The position numbers were made by a program, and so were the translations under genes. From assembly GCA_020436085.1 (NCBI GenBank), contig JAGQYM010000017.1:1-64000 (forward strand): a stretch of 64,000 nt of DNA, in the 5' to 3' direction. Numbering within the stretch: the stretch's first letter is position 1; the number at the start of each line of letters is the position of its first letter. The notes beneath the pieces were generated by a model. It searched no databases, was not told the DNA's origin, and saw nothing but the letters and a program-made list of their open reading frames with translations. The stretch is from Cyclobacteriaceae bacterium. GTDB lineage: Bacteria > Bacteroidota > Bacteroidia > Cytophagales > Cyclobacteriaceae. Of this stretch, positions 26,798 through 34,251 are shown piece after piece.

Positions 26798-27922
26798 TTA
26801 TTGCGCTTCCTCTAATTCTACCGCGAGCATTCCATCTACAGCTTCTCTGATAGCTTCAAATTGTGAATGATAATTATTGCACAGCATGATCAATGTCTTG
26901 CCTTGTGCGATGTATCTCACGATAATCGTTTTGTACCCGGGGTTATCACCGTTGTGCCAAACTACTTTACCCGCAGGGGAGTCAGGGATAATGGTCCAAC
27001 CGAAACCATAATTGGATTTTGTGCCATCATTTAGCGTTTGCGGAGTGAACGCTTCTGCAAGAGTTTCCTGCGAAACAAGTTGATCTGAGTAGAGCGCCTG
27101 ATCCCATTTGAGCAAGTCTTCTGCCGTAGAGCTTACGCGTCCTGGTCCCTTTCTACCGCCCAACCACATGGTGTAGTTGGAAGAGGGAAACGAATCTGCT
27201 CTCACAAACCGATTTTTCTCCGGCACGAAGATATGGCCGTATGCAAGATTCGATAGCCCCAATTTTTCTTCATTACTGCGTATAGCAGTTGAGGTCATCT
27301 GTAGCGGGCTAAAAATTCTTTCCGTGCAAAACTCAACGAAGTCCTGACCAGAAGCCGCTTCAGTGATGCTACCTAGAAAGACGTAACCCGTATTACTGTA
27401 TTCATACTTTTCGCCTGGAGCGAAATTAATCGGAGGATGGTATTGGATCAGGTATTCAAGGATATCCTTGTTGTTGGCCACTTTGGATTTATCCCAATGT
27501 TCGTCCATCACCGCCTGATAGTCTGGCAGACCAGAGGTGTGCGTGAGCAGATGACGAATCGTAATATTTTGGTAAGGGAGCCCAGGTAGAAATTTTTCGA
27601 TGGGATCATCATAGTTAAGTTTGCCCTCTTCTTTCAGCATCATGATAGTCATGGCGGTAAACTGCTTTGATACAGACGCGAGTTCAAAAATATCGGTAGG
27701 TTGTATTGGAACGTTTGTCTCAAAGCTCCTCACACCAAAAGGTTTCAGATATTCTATGTTCCCATTTTCAGCGAATAGAACAACACCGCTGAAGTTGGGG
27801 ATGGCTTGCATTACCGAGTCAATCTTGTCTGCAGTTGTTTTCGTAGTGACGGTTTCCTTTTTCGGCTGACAGGCCAAGAGAACAATAAGAAGGATTACAA
27901 AGAGTGCTGGCGGTTTTGTCAT
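26798..27922 (-). CDS. serine hydrolase lipoprotein, beta-lactamase fold (PF00144)
   Basis: The 374-residue protein has a lipobox (LLAC, Cys18), so it is probably membrane-anchored in the envelope. The catalytic Ser83-x-x-Lys86 (SVSK) and Tyr175-Ser-Asn177 (YEYSN) are intact, and a WHNGDNPGY segment replaces the KTG motif. As with the 18341-19561 protein, the family includes esterases and D-peptidases, and the substrate is open. It is divergent from rsmG. Confidence 0.88.
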   Translation of the reverse strand: MTKPPALFVILLIVLLACQPKKETVTTKTTADKIDSVMQAIPNFSGVVLFAENGNIEYLKPFGVRSFETNVPIQPTDIFELASVSKQFTAMTIMMLKEEGKLNYDDPIEKFLPGLPYQNITIRHLLTHTSGLPDYQAVMDEHWDKSKVANNKDILEYLIQYHPPINFAPGEKYEYSNTGYVFLGSITEAASGQDFVEFCTERIFSPLQMTSTAIRSNEEKLGLSNLAYGHIFVPEKNRFVRADSFPSSNYTMWLGGRKGPGRVSSTAEDLLKWDQALYSDQLVSQETLAEAFTPQTLNDGTKSNYGFGWTIIPDSPAGKVVWHNGDNPGYKTIIVRYIAQGKTLIMLCNNYHSQFEAIREAVDGMLAVELEEAQ

Positions 27923-27972
27923 GACTTCGTTCTATTTTTGATCGATTTGAATTACGTCTAAAACCATTCTAA

Positions 27973-28605
27973 TTGCAAGACGCTGATATAATATTCAATT
28001 ATTTCTCTGGCTTGACAACTCGTCAGGAGGATCAGATTCGGGCTTTAGCTGCCCTTTATAAAGATTGGAACGACAAGATCAATGTGATTTCACGCAAGGA
28101 CATGGACAACTTCTACACGAACCATGTTTTGCACTCACTAGGCATTGCTAAGGTGATCAACTTCAACGCTAATGCACAAGTGCTTGATGTGGGTACGGGT
28201 GGAGGTTTTCCCGGTATTCCTCTTGCGATCTTGTTTCCCGACACTCAATTTCATTTGGTGGATTCTATTGGAAAAAAAATAAAAGTAGTTACTGAAGTTG
28301 CAAATGCACTTGAGTTGAAGAATGTGCAGGCAGAGAAGATCAGGGCTGAGGAGATTAAAGGTCGACAATACGATTTTATTGTGAGCCGGGCAGTCACAAA
28401 AATGAAAGAGTTTCATCAGTGGGTGAAGAATAAAGTGAAGAAGGTAAGCACCCATGGTCTTGACAATGGAATTCTTTATCTAAAGGGCGGAGACCTGGAA
28501 GAAGAGATGGCCGAACTCGGCAGGCCTTACAGCATGTACGAGCTGTCGGAATTTTTTAGGGAAGAATTTTTCGAAACCAAGAAGGTGGTTTTTGTGCCGT
28601 TATAG
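27973..28605 (+). CDS. rsmG: 16S rRNA (guanine527-N7)-methyltransferase
   Basis: The 210-residue protein has the RsmG signature WNDKINVISRKD near residue 30 and the SAM-binding DVGTGGGFPGIPLAILFP. It methylates N7 of G527 in 16S rRNA. An in-frame TAA directly precedes TTG 27973, and no ATG exists in the conserved N-terminus, so a TTG start is forced. The stop overlaps the convergent fibre gene by six bases. Confidence 0.93.
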   Translation: MQDADIIFNYFSGLTTRQEDQIRALAALYKDWNDKINVISRKDMDNFYTNHVLHSLGIAKVINFNANAQVLDVGTGGGFPGIPLAILFPDTQFHLVDSIGKKIKVVTEVANALELKNVQAEKIRAEEIKGRQYDFIVSRAVTKMKEFHQWVKNKVKKVSTHGLDNGILYLKGGDLEEEMAELGRPYSMYELSEFFREEFFETKKVVFVPL

Positions 28606-30621
28606 CTTGAAGCCGTAAAAGACACCTGTCACGGTTTCTCCGACAAGACCACTGTTTACTATCATTTCCACCACATCACCCGCATTAAGGAGTACGATGG
28701 TGCTGTCGTAGTAGTTGATGATACTTGAAAGAGGATAGCCGAGTTGCCTTTTAATATCGATTGTCTGAGCAGGTCCGGCAGTAGGTGTGACTCGCAGCTG
28801 CATGGCAATTCCCCCCAAAGAAGATGTACCGCTGACGGTAAATTGATAAACTCCATTTTCTGGTGCAGTAAATGAATTTCCAGACAGCACTGAAAAAGTA
28901 TCAAAGACTTCCGATTCGATCGTCACAACCTGTGTCACCGGAGCGCTATGCGTGTGGTTGTAATTGGCCTTGAAAGCATATGTATTGGCTATTCTTGATG
29001 AAAGCACAGCATCCGCTGCATCCACATAGTTTTTGGTAGCTGCATCCTGCGCATTTGTTGGATTCGCCAGATTTGTGATGGCTGTATTGCCTGCGCTGTT
29101 TCCCTGAATCATCACCTGACTTAGGTTTTGAATTTCATTGCCAGGATCAAAGTCGGCATCATTTACGCTTACCGTTCCTCCACCTGTTCCAGCGACTGTA
29201 GTCAACGAAATGTTGCTTCCTGTTCTGGAGAGCGTTTGCGCTTCGTTTGTAGCATTTGCATCTGCATCATCGATACTGAAAGTGCCTCCACCCGCGCCAT
29301 TGGCCTGTGTCATCGTCACATTGCTTCCTGTTCTGGAAATGCTTTGAGCTTCATTGGTGTTACTGTCGTCATTCAGAGTCACCGATCCTCCACCAGCTCC
29401 GGAAACATTTGACAGTGAAATCACTGCCCCAATTTTTGAAATTGTTTGCGCTTCATTCGTTGCGTTGGCATCTGCGTCATCAACACTGAATGTTCCACCA
29501 CCTGCGCCATTGGCTTGCGTCAACGTCACATTACTTCCCGTTCTTGAAATGCTTTGGGCTTCATTGGTGTTGCTGTCGTCATTGAGTGTAAACGATCCTC
29601 CACCGCTCCCACTCACGTTCGTTAAGCTGACAACAGCACCTGTCTTAGAAAGAGTTTGTGCCTCGTTCACCGGGTTTGCATCCGCGTCATCAATGCTGAC
29701 TGTTCCACCACCCGTACCACTTACCTGAGATAGAGTAACATTGGTTCCTGTTCTTGAGAGGCTCTGCGCCTCGTTTGTGCTGCTGGCGTCCGCGTCAGCT
29801 ACGCTTACATTAATTGTATTTCCCAAACTTATGCTTAGGCTCCTTGTATTTGCATCTACATTTTGAGTGGCGATGGATTGAATTTCGTTTGTGGCACTTT
29901 TATCGTTATCTGTTGCGTCAAGATTATCTACATAAGATTTATTTGCCGCATCGGAAGGATTTGATGGTGTGGCAAGGTTGGTAATAGATTGATTGCCCGC
30001 GTTGTTACCTTGTGCCAATACGCTGTTGAGATTCTGTGCCGCGCCTCCAAGGGTGCTCAAATCTACTTGCTTAGTGCCTCCTGCATCGGTGATTCTTAAG
30101 TTACTGCCTGCCAGTTCTACAGCAGTTATCAGCTCGTTGGTAGCGCTATTATCACCATCTCCAGTGTTGGTGATCATGTTGTTCGCAATGCTTATTCCAT
30201 TTCCAGCTTCGTAGCCATTTCCAGCTCTCTCGGCATAAAGTGCGTAGGGAACGCTCATGAGCTGCTGACTCCCCATGAGTTTAAAGTTCCTACCTCCGTT
30301 TTCGTCCAGTTCAATCTGGAGCCATTTGTTGCCCTCAGTCCACCCGATAAAATTGAATGAACCGGCTGTTGGTTCACCTTTTCCGATCACCAGTGTAAAT
30401 AGTCCAAAAGTATTTGTCTTGATTTCATGTACTTCTTCGTATTCAATCTCTCCATTGGCGGAACCTTTCAATACACTGATGCGAACGGATATGTCTGTCT
30501 GAGCAATGGGTTGTCCGTCAAGGCCTCGTGCAACACCTTGATAGTTGATGCCTTGTGGTGCCTGTGCCAATGCAGTAGCGCAAAAGAAAAAAAGTGATGA
30601 TATGGTGAAGAGCTTCCGCAT
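28600..30621 (-). CDS. secreted tail-fibre-like repeat protein with C1q-like C-terminus
   Basis: The 673-residue protein has a signal peptide (ending ALAQ at residue 20) and a beta-sandwich N-terminal region often seen in Bacteroidota fibre proteins (GINYQGVARGLDGQPI, to about 130). Two tail-fibre modules (residues about 205-232, ending DAANKSYVD, and about 505-535, ending DAATKNYVD) flank six tandem 34-36-residue repeats. A C1q/TNF-like domain closes the protein (about 565-673: FTAPENGVYQFTVSG, terminal FYGFKL). Such C-terminal domains trimerise, so a trimeric extracellular fibre is likely. The gene shares one base with the upstream T9SS gene. No phage genes are near. Confidence 0.85.
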   Translation of the reverse strand: MRKLFTISSLFFFCATALAQAPQGINYQGVARGLDGQPIAQTDISVRISVLKGSANGEIEYEEVHEIKTNTFGLFTLVIGKGEPTAGSFNFIGWTEGNKWLQIELDENGGRNFKLMGSQQLMSVPYALYAERAGNGYEAGNGISIANNMITNTGDGDNSATNELITAVELAGSNLRITDAGGTKQVDLSTLGGAAQNLNSVLAQGNNAGNQSITNLATPSNPSDAANKSYVDNLDATDNDKSATNEIQSIATQNVDANTRSLSISLGNTINVSVADADASSTNEAQSLSRTGTNVTLSQVSGTGGGTVSIDDADANPVNEAQTLSKTGAVVSLTNVSGSGGGSFTLNDDSNTNEAQSISRTGSNVTLTQANGAGGGTFSVDDADANATNEAQTISKIGAVISLSNVSGAGGGSVTLNDDSNTNEAQSISRTGSNVTMTQANGAGGGTFSIDDADANATNEAQTLSRTGSNISLTTVAGTGGGTVSVNDADFDPGNEIQNLSQVMIQGNSAGNTAITNLANPTNAQDAATKNYVDAADAVLSSRIANTYAFKANYNHTHSAPVTQVVTIESEVFDTFSVLSGNSFTAPENGVYQFTVSGTSSLGGIAMQLRVTPTAGPAQTIDIKRQLGYPLSSIINYYDSTIVLLNAGDVVEMIVNSGLVGETVTGVFYGFKL
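29128..29763 (-). repeat. tandem repeat array, six units alternating 36 and 34 codons
   Basis: Residues 287-498 of the fibre protein form six units of 36, 34, 36, 34, 36 and 36 residues, each ending NEAQ or NEIQ and containing a GGG turn. Odd units read like SRTGSNVTLTQANGAGGGTF, even units like KTGAVVSLTNVSGSGGG. The first five thus follow a 210-base higher-order period, and the DNA copies are very similar, so unit number may vary between strains. Confidence 0.88.
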
Positions 30622-31088
30622 CAGTTAGTGACTTTGATTGCGCTAAAACTTCCGCTCACACCACTTTTCAAAAGAACCTTAAACACGTACACTCCTTGAC
30701 TTAGGTCACCGAGTTGGATTTGATTGTCGTTTTTGGGGATGACCGTGGTCAAAAGCCGGCCCCAGATGTCTATGATTTGCACGGATAAAATTTCGCTGTC
30801 GCAGCCAGTCACTTCGATGGTGATCAGTTCCCTCGCGGGGTTGGGGAAGTAGGTGAAGGCAGCATTGAGGCAGGGCTCGCGATCTATTGGTTGGAGATAA
30901 CCTTGCGTAACCGCTAAAGTGGAAGTTGAAAGTGTAGTGATTGCGGGCTCCCCAATGGATATCGTAATGGATGAATTCTCCATTGGCAGCTCAAAGCCGA
31001 CTGAATTGGGTACACTGGGGGTGTCAAGCTGAGCGTACGCAAAACTACAAGAGATCACAGCCAACCAACTGATAAAAACTGACCTCAT
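30621..31088 (-). CDS. T9SS type A sorting domain protein
   Basis: The 155-residue protein has a signal peptide (to residue 19), a short beta region (SITISIGEPAITTLSTSTLA), a linker with Cys73, and a C-terminal type IX secretion sorting domain (about 80-155: FTYFPNPARELITIEV, then GVYVFKV, ending SAIKVTN). It should be exported by the T9SS and attached to the surface. The TGATG junction with the fibre gene indicates translational coupling, so it may help export or anchor the fibre. Confidence 0.86.
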   Translation of the reverse strand: MRSVFISWLAVISCSFAYAQLDTPSVPNSVGFELPMENSSITISIGEPAITTLSTSTLAVTQGYLQPIDREPCLNAAFTYFPNPARELITIEVTGCDSEILSVQIIDIWGRLLTTVIPKNDNQIQLGDLSQGVYVFKVLLKSGVSGSFSAIKVTN

Positions 31089-31196
31089 AACTAATTAAAG
31101 TCTAGCAACTTACAACATTTACTTAAATTTTCAATTAAAGTGTAAGTTTTGGGCTGGTTTTGACCTGCCAGGGGTGAAAACTTAAAATTGGGATAA

Positions 31197-31571
31197 TTAA
31201 GCAGCCTGGGTAAGGAGCATTCCTGCAAAAGTGGCGGCAAGGCAAAGGGCCACGCTTACAATCACATATGTGGCCGAAAAGGCGTTAAAACCGCCCTGAA
31301 TCAAGGAGATGGTCTCCAGGCTGAAAGTTGAGAAGGTGCTGAAGCCACCGCAAAAGCCAACCGACCAAAACAGGCGCGCGGTAGGGGACAACAATTGCTT
31401 TTGATCCGCAAGGCCCACCAAAATGCCAAGGGTGAAGCAAGCCAAAATGTTGGCCGCTAGCGTTCCAAAAGGAAAAATATGGGTATGAAGCGTGCCGACC
31501 CATTTGCCAATAGAATAGCGAAGGACGCTCCCCAGACCTCCACCAAGGAATACTATGACAGCTGTTTTCAA
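31197..31571 (-). CDS. crcB: fluoride efflux channel CrcB/FluC
   Basis: The 124-residue protein has four membrane helices and the Fluc motifs GGGLGSVLRY, FPFGTLAANI and GFCGGFSTFSTFS, whose two Phe-rich turns line the fluoride pore. It works as an antiparallel dimer in the inner membrane. The only start available is TTG 31571 because a stop precedes it four codons upstream. I looked for the fluoride riboswitch (crcB motif) in the leader and did not see it. Confidence 0.92.
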   Translation of the reverse strand: MKTAVIVFLGGGLGSVLRYSIGKWVGTLHTHIFPFGTLAANILACFTLGILVGLADQKQLLSPTARLFWSVGFCGGFSTFSTFSLETISLIQGGFNAFSATYVIVSVALCLAATFAGMLLTQAA

Positions 31572-31635
31572 TTTGAGGTGCTATGAATCAAACTAAACTA
31601 TGGAATCGTGAGCCGAAAAAAAATTCGCGTGTATG

Positions 31636-32142
31636 TTATTCAACCGATTCTGAAATTATTGCCTTCGGGTCAGCCAGTTTTGCCCGTTCCTCTGGTCCGA
31701 GGTTAAGCTCCTGAGCTATCACTGATTGGGTAGGTCGAAACAGGGCAAAGACGACTAAGATCAGCGGAACGATAACCAGAAACAATGAGTGTGCGGTGAT
31801 GATGGCCGCCACTGATACAAATAACCCAGGCACTTCCAGAAATGCCGAGCGAATGAGGTTGGCTGTAAAATAGCGCTTCATCTTATGTTTGAGAGGCGCA
31901 GTGGGAGGAACACTTTTAATAAAGAACCTGAACAATATATATCCTGCTGCCATAGACAAGGGCACGATAATCATGATGATCTTTTGAAAGGTGACTGCCA
32001 GATCGTTATTCGCTGTGCCAAGGTTGCCTTGCTGAATAAGAAAATAAGCCACGCCAGCGAGGAGGGTCATCGCCATGAGTTGAGCAGCGTAGATCAAGTT
32101 CACCGTTCTGAAATATTCCTTAGACGTTATTTCTCTGGGCAT
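31636..32142 (-). CDS. membrane protein of unknown function, four helices
   Basis: Start set at ATG 32142, eight bases after the plsC stop, rather than a TTG eight codons earlier that lies inside plsC. The 168-residue product has four predicted helices (about 14-34, 51-70, 95-112 and 114-135) and an acidic C-terminal tail. I recognise no domain. Close spacing suggests co-expression with the acyltransferase. Confidence 0.7.
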   Translation of the reverse strand: MPREITSKEYFRTVNLIYAAQLMAMTLLAGVAYFLIQQGNLGTANNDLAVTFQKIIMIIVPLSMAAGYILFRFFIKSVPPTAPLKHKMKRYFTANLIRSAFLEVPGLFVSVAAIITAHSLFLVIVPLILVVFALFRPTQSVIAQELNLGPEERAKLADPKAIISESVE

Positions 32143-32149
32143 GATAATA

Positions 32150-32887
32150 TTATTGATGTTGAGCAATCATTTCGTCCATTACCTTATACACCTGTTCTTT
32201 AAGATACGATGTATCTCTCATTTGGAGGCCGTCAGTTTTTATTTCCTTGCCAATAATTACTTTGATGGTACCCGGTTGGATGTGTATGCCTTTTGGAGGC
32301 ATGAGTTTTCCAGCGTTGATTACAACCATTGGCATCACCGGTTGCTTTGTTTCTATGGCAATCCGAAATGCACCATCATAAAATGGTTGGAGTCGCTGAT
32401 CTGTTCTATTTTGTGTTCCTTCCGGAAAGATGAGAATTGAAATTCCCTTGGCCAGGATATTCTTTAGATGATCCATGCTTTTTCTCCTGCTCTCATTACT
32501 CGACCGATCAACGATTACACAAGCTGCTTGTGCTATCCATCCAAAGATTGGTATCCGCTTCAATTCTTTTTTTGCCAACGGACGAAACTGTGTTGGTATT
32601 GTAAGTGATATCCCGGGAAGGTCGAGATAGGATGTGTGATTACTTACATAGATATAGGCTTTGGAAGTATCTATGTTTTCTCTGCCTTCGATTCGATAAA
32701 GGATCCTATTCAGGAAACTAAAAGTACCCGACCAGATTTTTAAGAATAAGAAGCCGACAGCTCCGGCCCGATCGCCAAAAATAAATGGAATCAAAATGCC
32801 CGGGAGGTAAATAATCATGAAGACCGTGAACACAATGAGTACCCAGATCAGATACAACTTCAACAAAAGAGATCGAATGAAACTCAA
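32150..32887 (-). CDS. 1-acylglycerol-3-phosphate acyltransferase family (PlsC), copy 1
   Basis: The 245-residue protein starts with one or two membrane helices and has the acyltransferase His84-x4-Asp89 (NHTSYLD) and the lipid-phosphate binding FPEGTQ (154-159). It should acylate lysophosphatidic acid or a related lipid at the inner membrane. TTG 32887 is the only start in a frame closed by a stop nine codons upstream. A TAGTTTTG box lies about 40 bases upstream. Confidence 0.88.
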   Translation of the reverse strand: MSFIRSLLLKLYLIWVLIVFTVFMIIYLPGILIPFIFGDRAGAVGFLFLKIWSGTFSFLNRILYRIEGRENIDTSKAYIYVSNHTSYLDLPGISLTIPTQFRPLAKKELKRIPIFGWIAQAACVIVDRSSNESRRKSMDHLKNILAKGISILIFPEGTQNRTDQRLQPFYDGAFRIAIETKQPVMPMVVINAGKLMPPKGIHIQPGTIKVIIGKEIKTDGLQMRDTSYLKEQVYKVMDEMIAQHQ

Positions 32888-32938
32888 GCCGTAACTGTTA
32901 GAGTGGTGTTAAGTTTTTTTTGGTCAGCGCCAAAACTA

Positions 32939-34126
32939 CTATTTCTTTTCAATCACGGCCATATAAAATCCATCGAAACCTTCTGAGGGCCAGACGGACT
33001 TCTCTTCAATTAATTTGAATAAGTCCGAGTGATTAGAAATAAACTGGTGCACTTGATCCGTGTTTTCGGATGGTAAGATGCTGCAGGTGGAGTAAACCAT
33101 GAGGCCACCTTTTTTCAGCATGGAAGAATAGTCAGAAAGAATCTTCTGCTGGACCTCCTTCACCTTCTCTATGTATTCAGGGCTGAGTTTCCATTTTGCG
33201 TCAGGGTTTCGCCTCAGCACACCAAGTCCCGAACAGGGAACGTCAAGTAGTAGTCGATCAGCAGACTCGTGAAGCCGTTTAATGCTTTTAGATGATTCAA
33301 TCACCCTGGTCTCGATGTTCATGGCACCGGCTCGCCTTGCTCTTTTCTTTAATTCATCCAGTTTCCATTCCTCAGTATCCATGGCTATAATCTTCCCCCT
33401 GTTTTGCATCATCGCGGAGAGATGCAACGACTTTCCACCCGCGCCCGCGCATGCATCAATCACTCGCATACCCGCTTCGGCTCTTGTGTATGGAGCGATC
33501 AATTGAGAACCAGCATCTTGTACTTCAAACAAGCCATCTTTGAAACTTTGGGATGCGAATACGTTTGATCTCTTCGTCAAAATGAGTGCATCCTCGAATC
33601 GATTATCAACCGAGGTCTCGATATTATTCTCCAGTAGAAGTTCTCTAAGATCGCTTAAAGAAGTTTTTAGTTTATTCACACGAAGGACAACTGAAGCCTC
33701 CTCATTGAGAAAAGGGAGCTCGTGATCCCATCGTTCTTTTAACTCTTTCCGGCCCAGGTCATCCAGCCAGTTGGGTATAGATTGTTGTATGGCCGGTGCA
33801 TAACTCGCTTTTAATCGTTCTGATACCTTTTTGTAGTTCAGGTTGTCGAACTCCGGGTATGGCGGCAGTTCAAGCCCTTTCCAGATGATCCACGTGCCCA
33901 AGAGTGACCAGTAATCTCTGTGTAATGATTCGCTTGCCGCCTGAAATAATCGTAGCCATCTTACAATTTCGTACACCGATTCTGCAATGAACTTTCTGTC
34001 GCGGGCTCCCCACTTCTTGTTCTGTTTGAAAATTTTTTCAATTACTTTATCAGCATACCGGTTGTCATCGAAGATAGCCGCTAACGCTTCCACCACTGCA
34101 ATCGATAGGTTCCTGTAAAGTTTCAC
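32939..34126 (-). CDS. RsmB/NOL1-NOP2-Sun family RNA (cytosine-5) methyltransferase
   Basis: The 395-residue protein, with a GTG start, has an N-terminal NusB-like helical region and a C-terminal SAM domain: DACAGAGGKSLHLSAMM is the SAM loop, PCSGLG holds one cysteine and the STCSILPSEN segment holds the catalytic one. Both cysteines needed for m5C formation are present. The likely target is 16S rRNA, but RsmB and RsmF cannot be told apart without alignment. Confidence 0.88.
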   Translation of the reverse strand: MKLYRNLSIAVVEALAAIFDDNRYADKVIEKIFKQNKKWGARDRKFIAESVYEIVRWLRLFQAASESLHRDYWSLLGTWIIWKGLELPPYPEFDNLNYKKVSERLKASYAPAIQQSIPNWLDDLGRKELKERWDHELPFLNEEASVVLRVNKLKTSLSDLRELLLENNIETSVDNRFEDALILTKRSNVFASQSFKDGLFEVQDAGSQLIAPYTRAEAGMRVIDACAGAGGKSLHLSAMMQNRGKIIAMDTEEWKLDELKKRARRAGAMNIETRVIESSKSIKRLHESADRLLLDVPCSGLGVLRRNPDAKWKLSPEYIEKVKEVQQKILSDYSSMLKKGGLMVYSTCSILPSENTDQVHQFISNHSDLFKLIEEKSVWPSEGFDGFYMAVIEKK

Positions 34127-34251
34127 TTTCCCTTAATTTTTGCGGAAATTTAGGGCATAATCGCTACAATCCTTTGTGTTGATAAAAAACGTTTGACTAA
34201 CGTTTAAGTGGTTCGGTTTTTGATAAACTTTGCACTTGTGTTTGACAACTT

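Noticed and set aside
29128-30502. Plus-strand open frames opposite the fibre gene
   Set aside because: Same cause: low-complexity shadows of the tandem repeats, with no start context.
28600-30621. Prophage remnant suggested by tail-fibre motifs
   Set aside because: No capsid, terminase, integrase, holin or attachment repeats are near. The protein has a Sec signal peptide and a T9SS partner.
31572-31640. Fluoride riboswitch before crcB
   Set aside because: The leader is about 60 bases and lacks the conserved crcB-motif segments that I could look for by eye.
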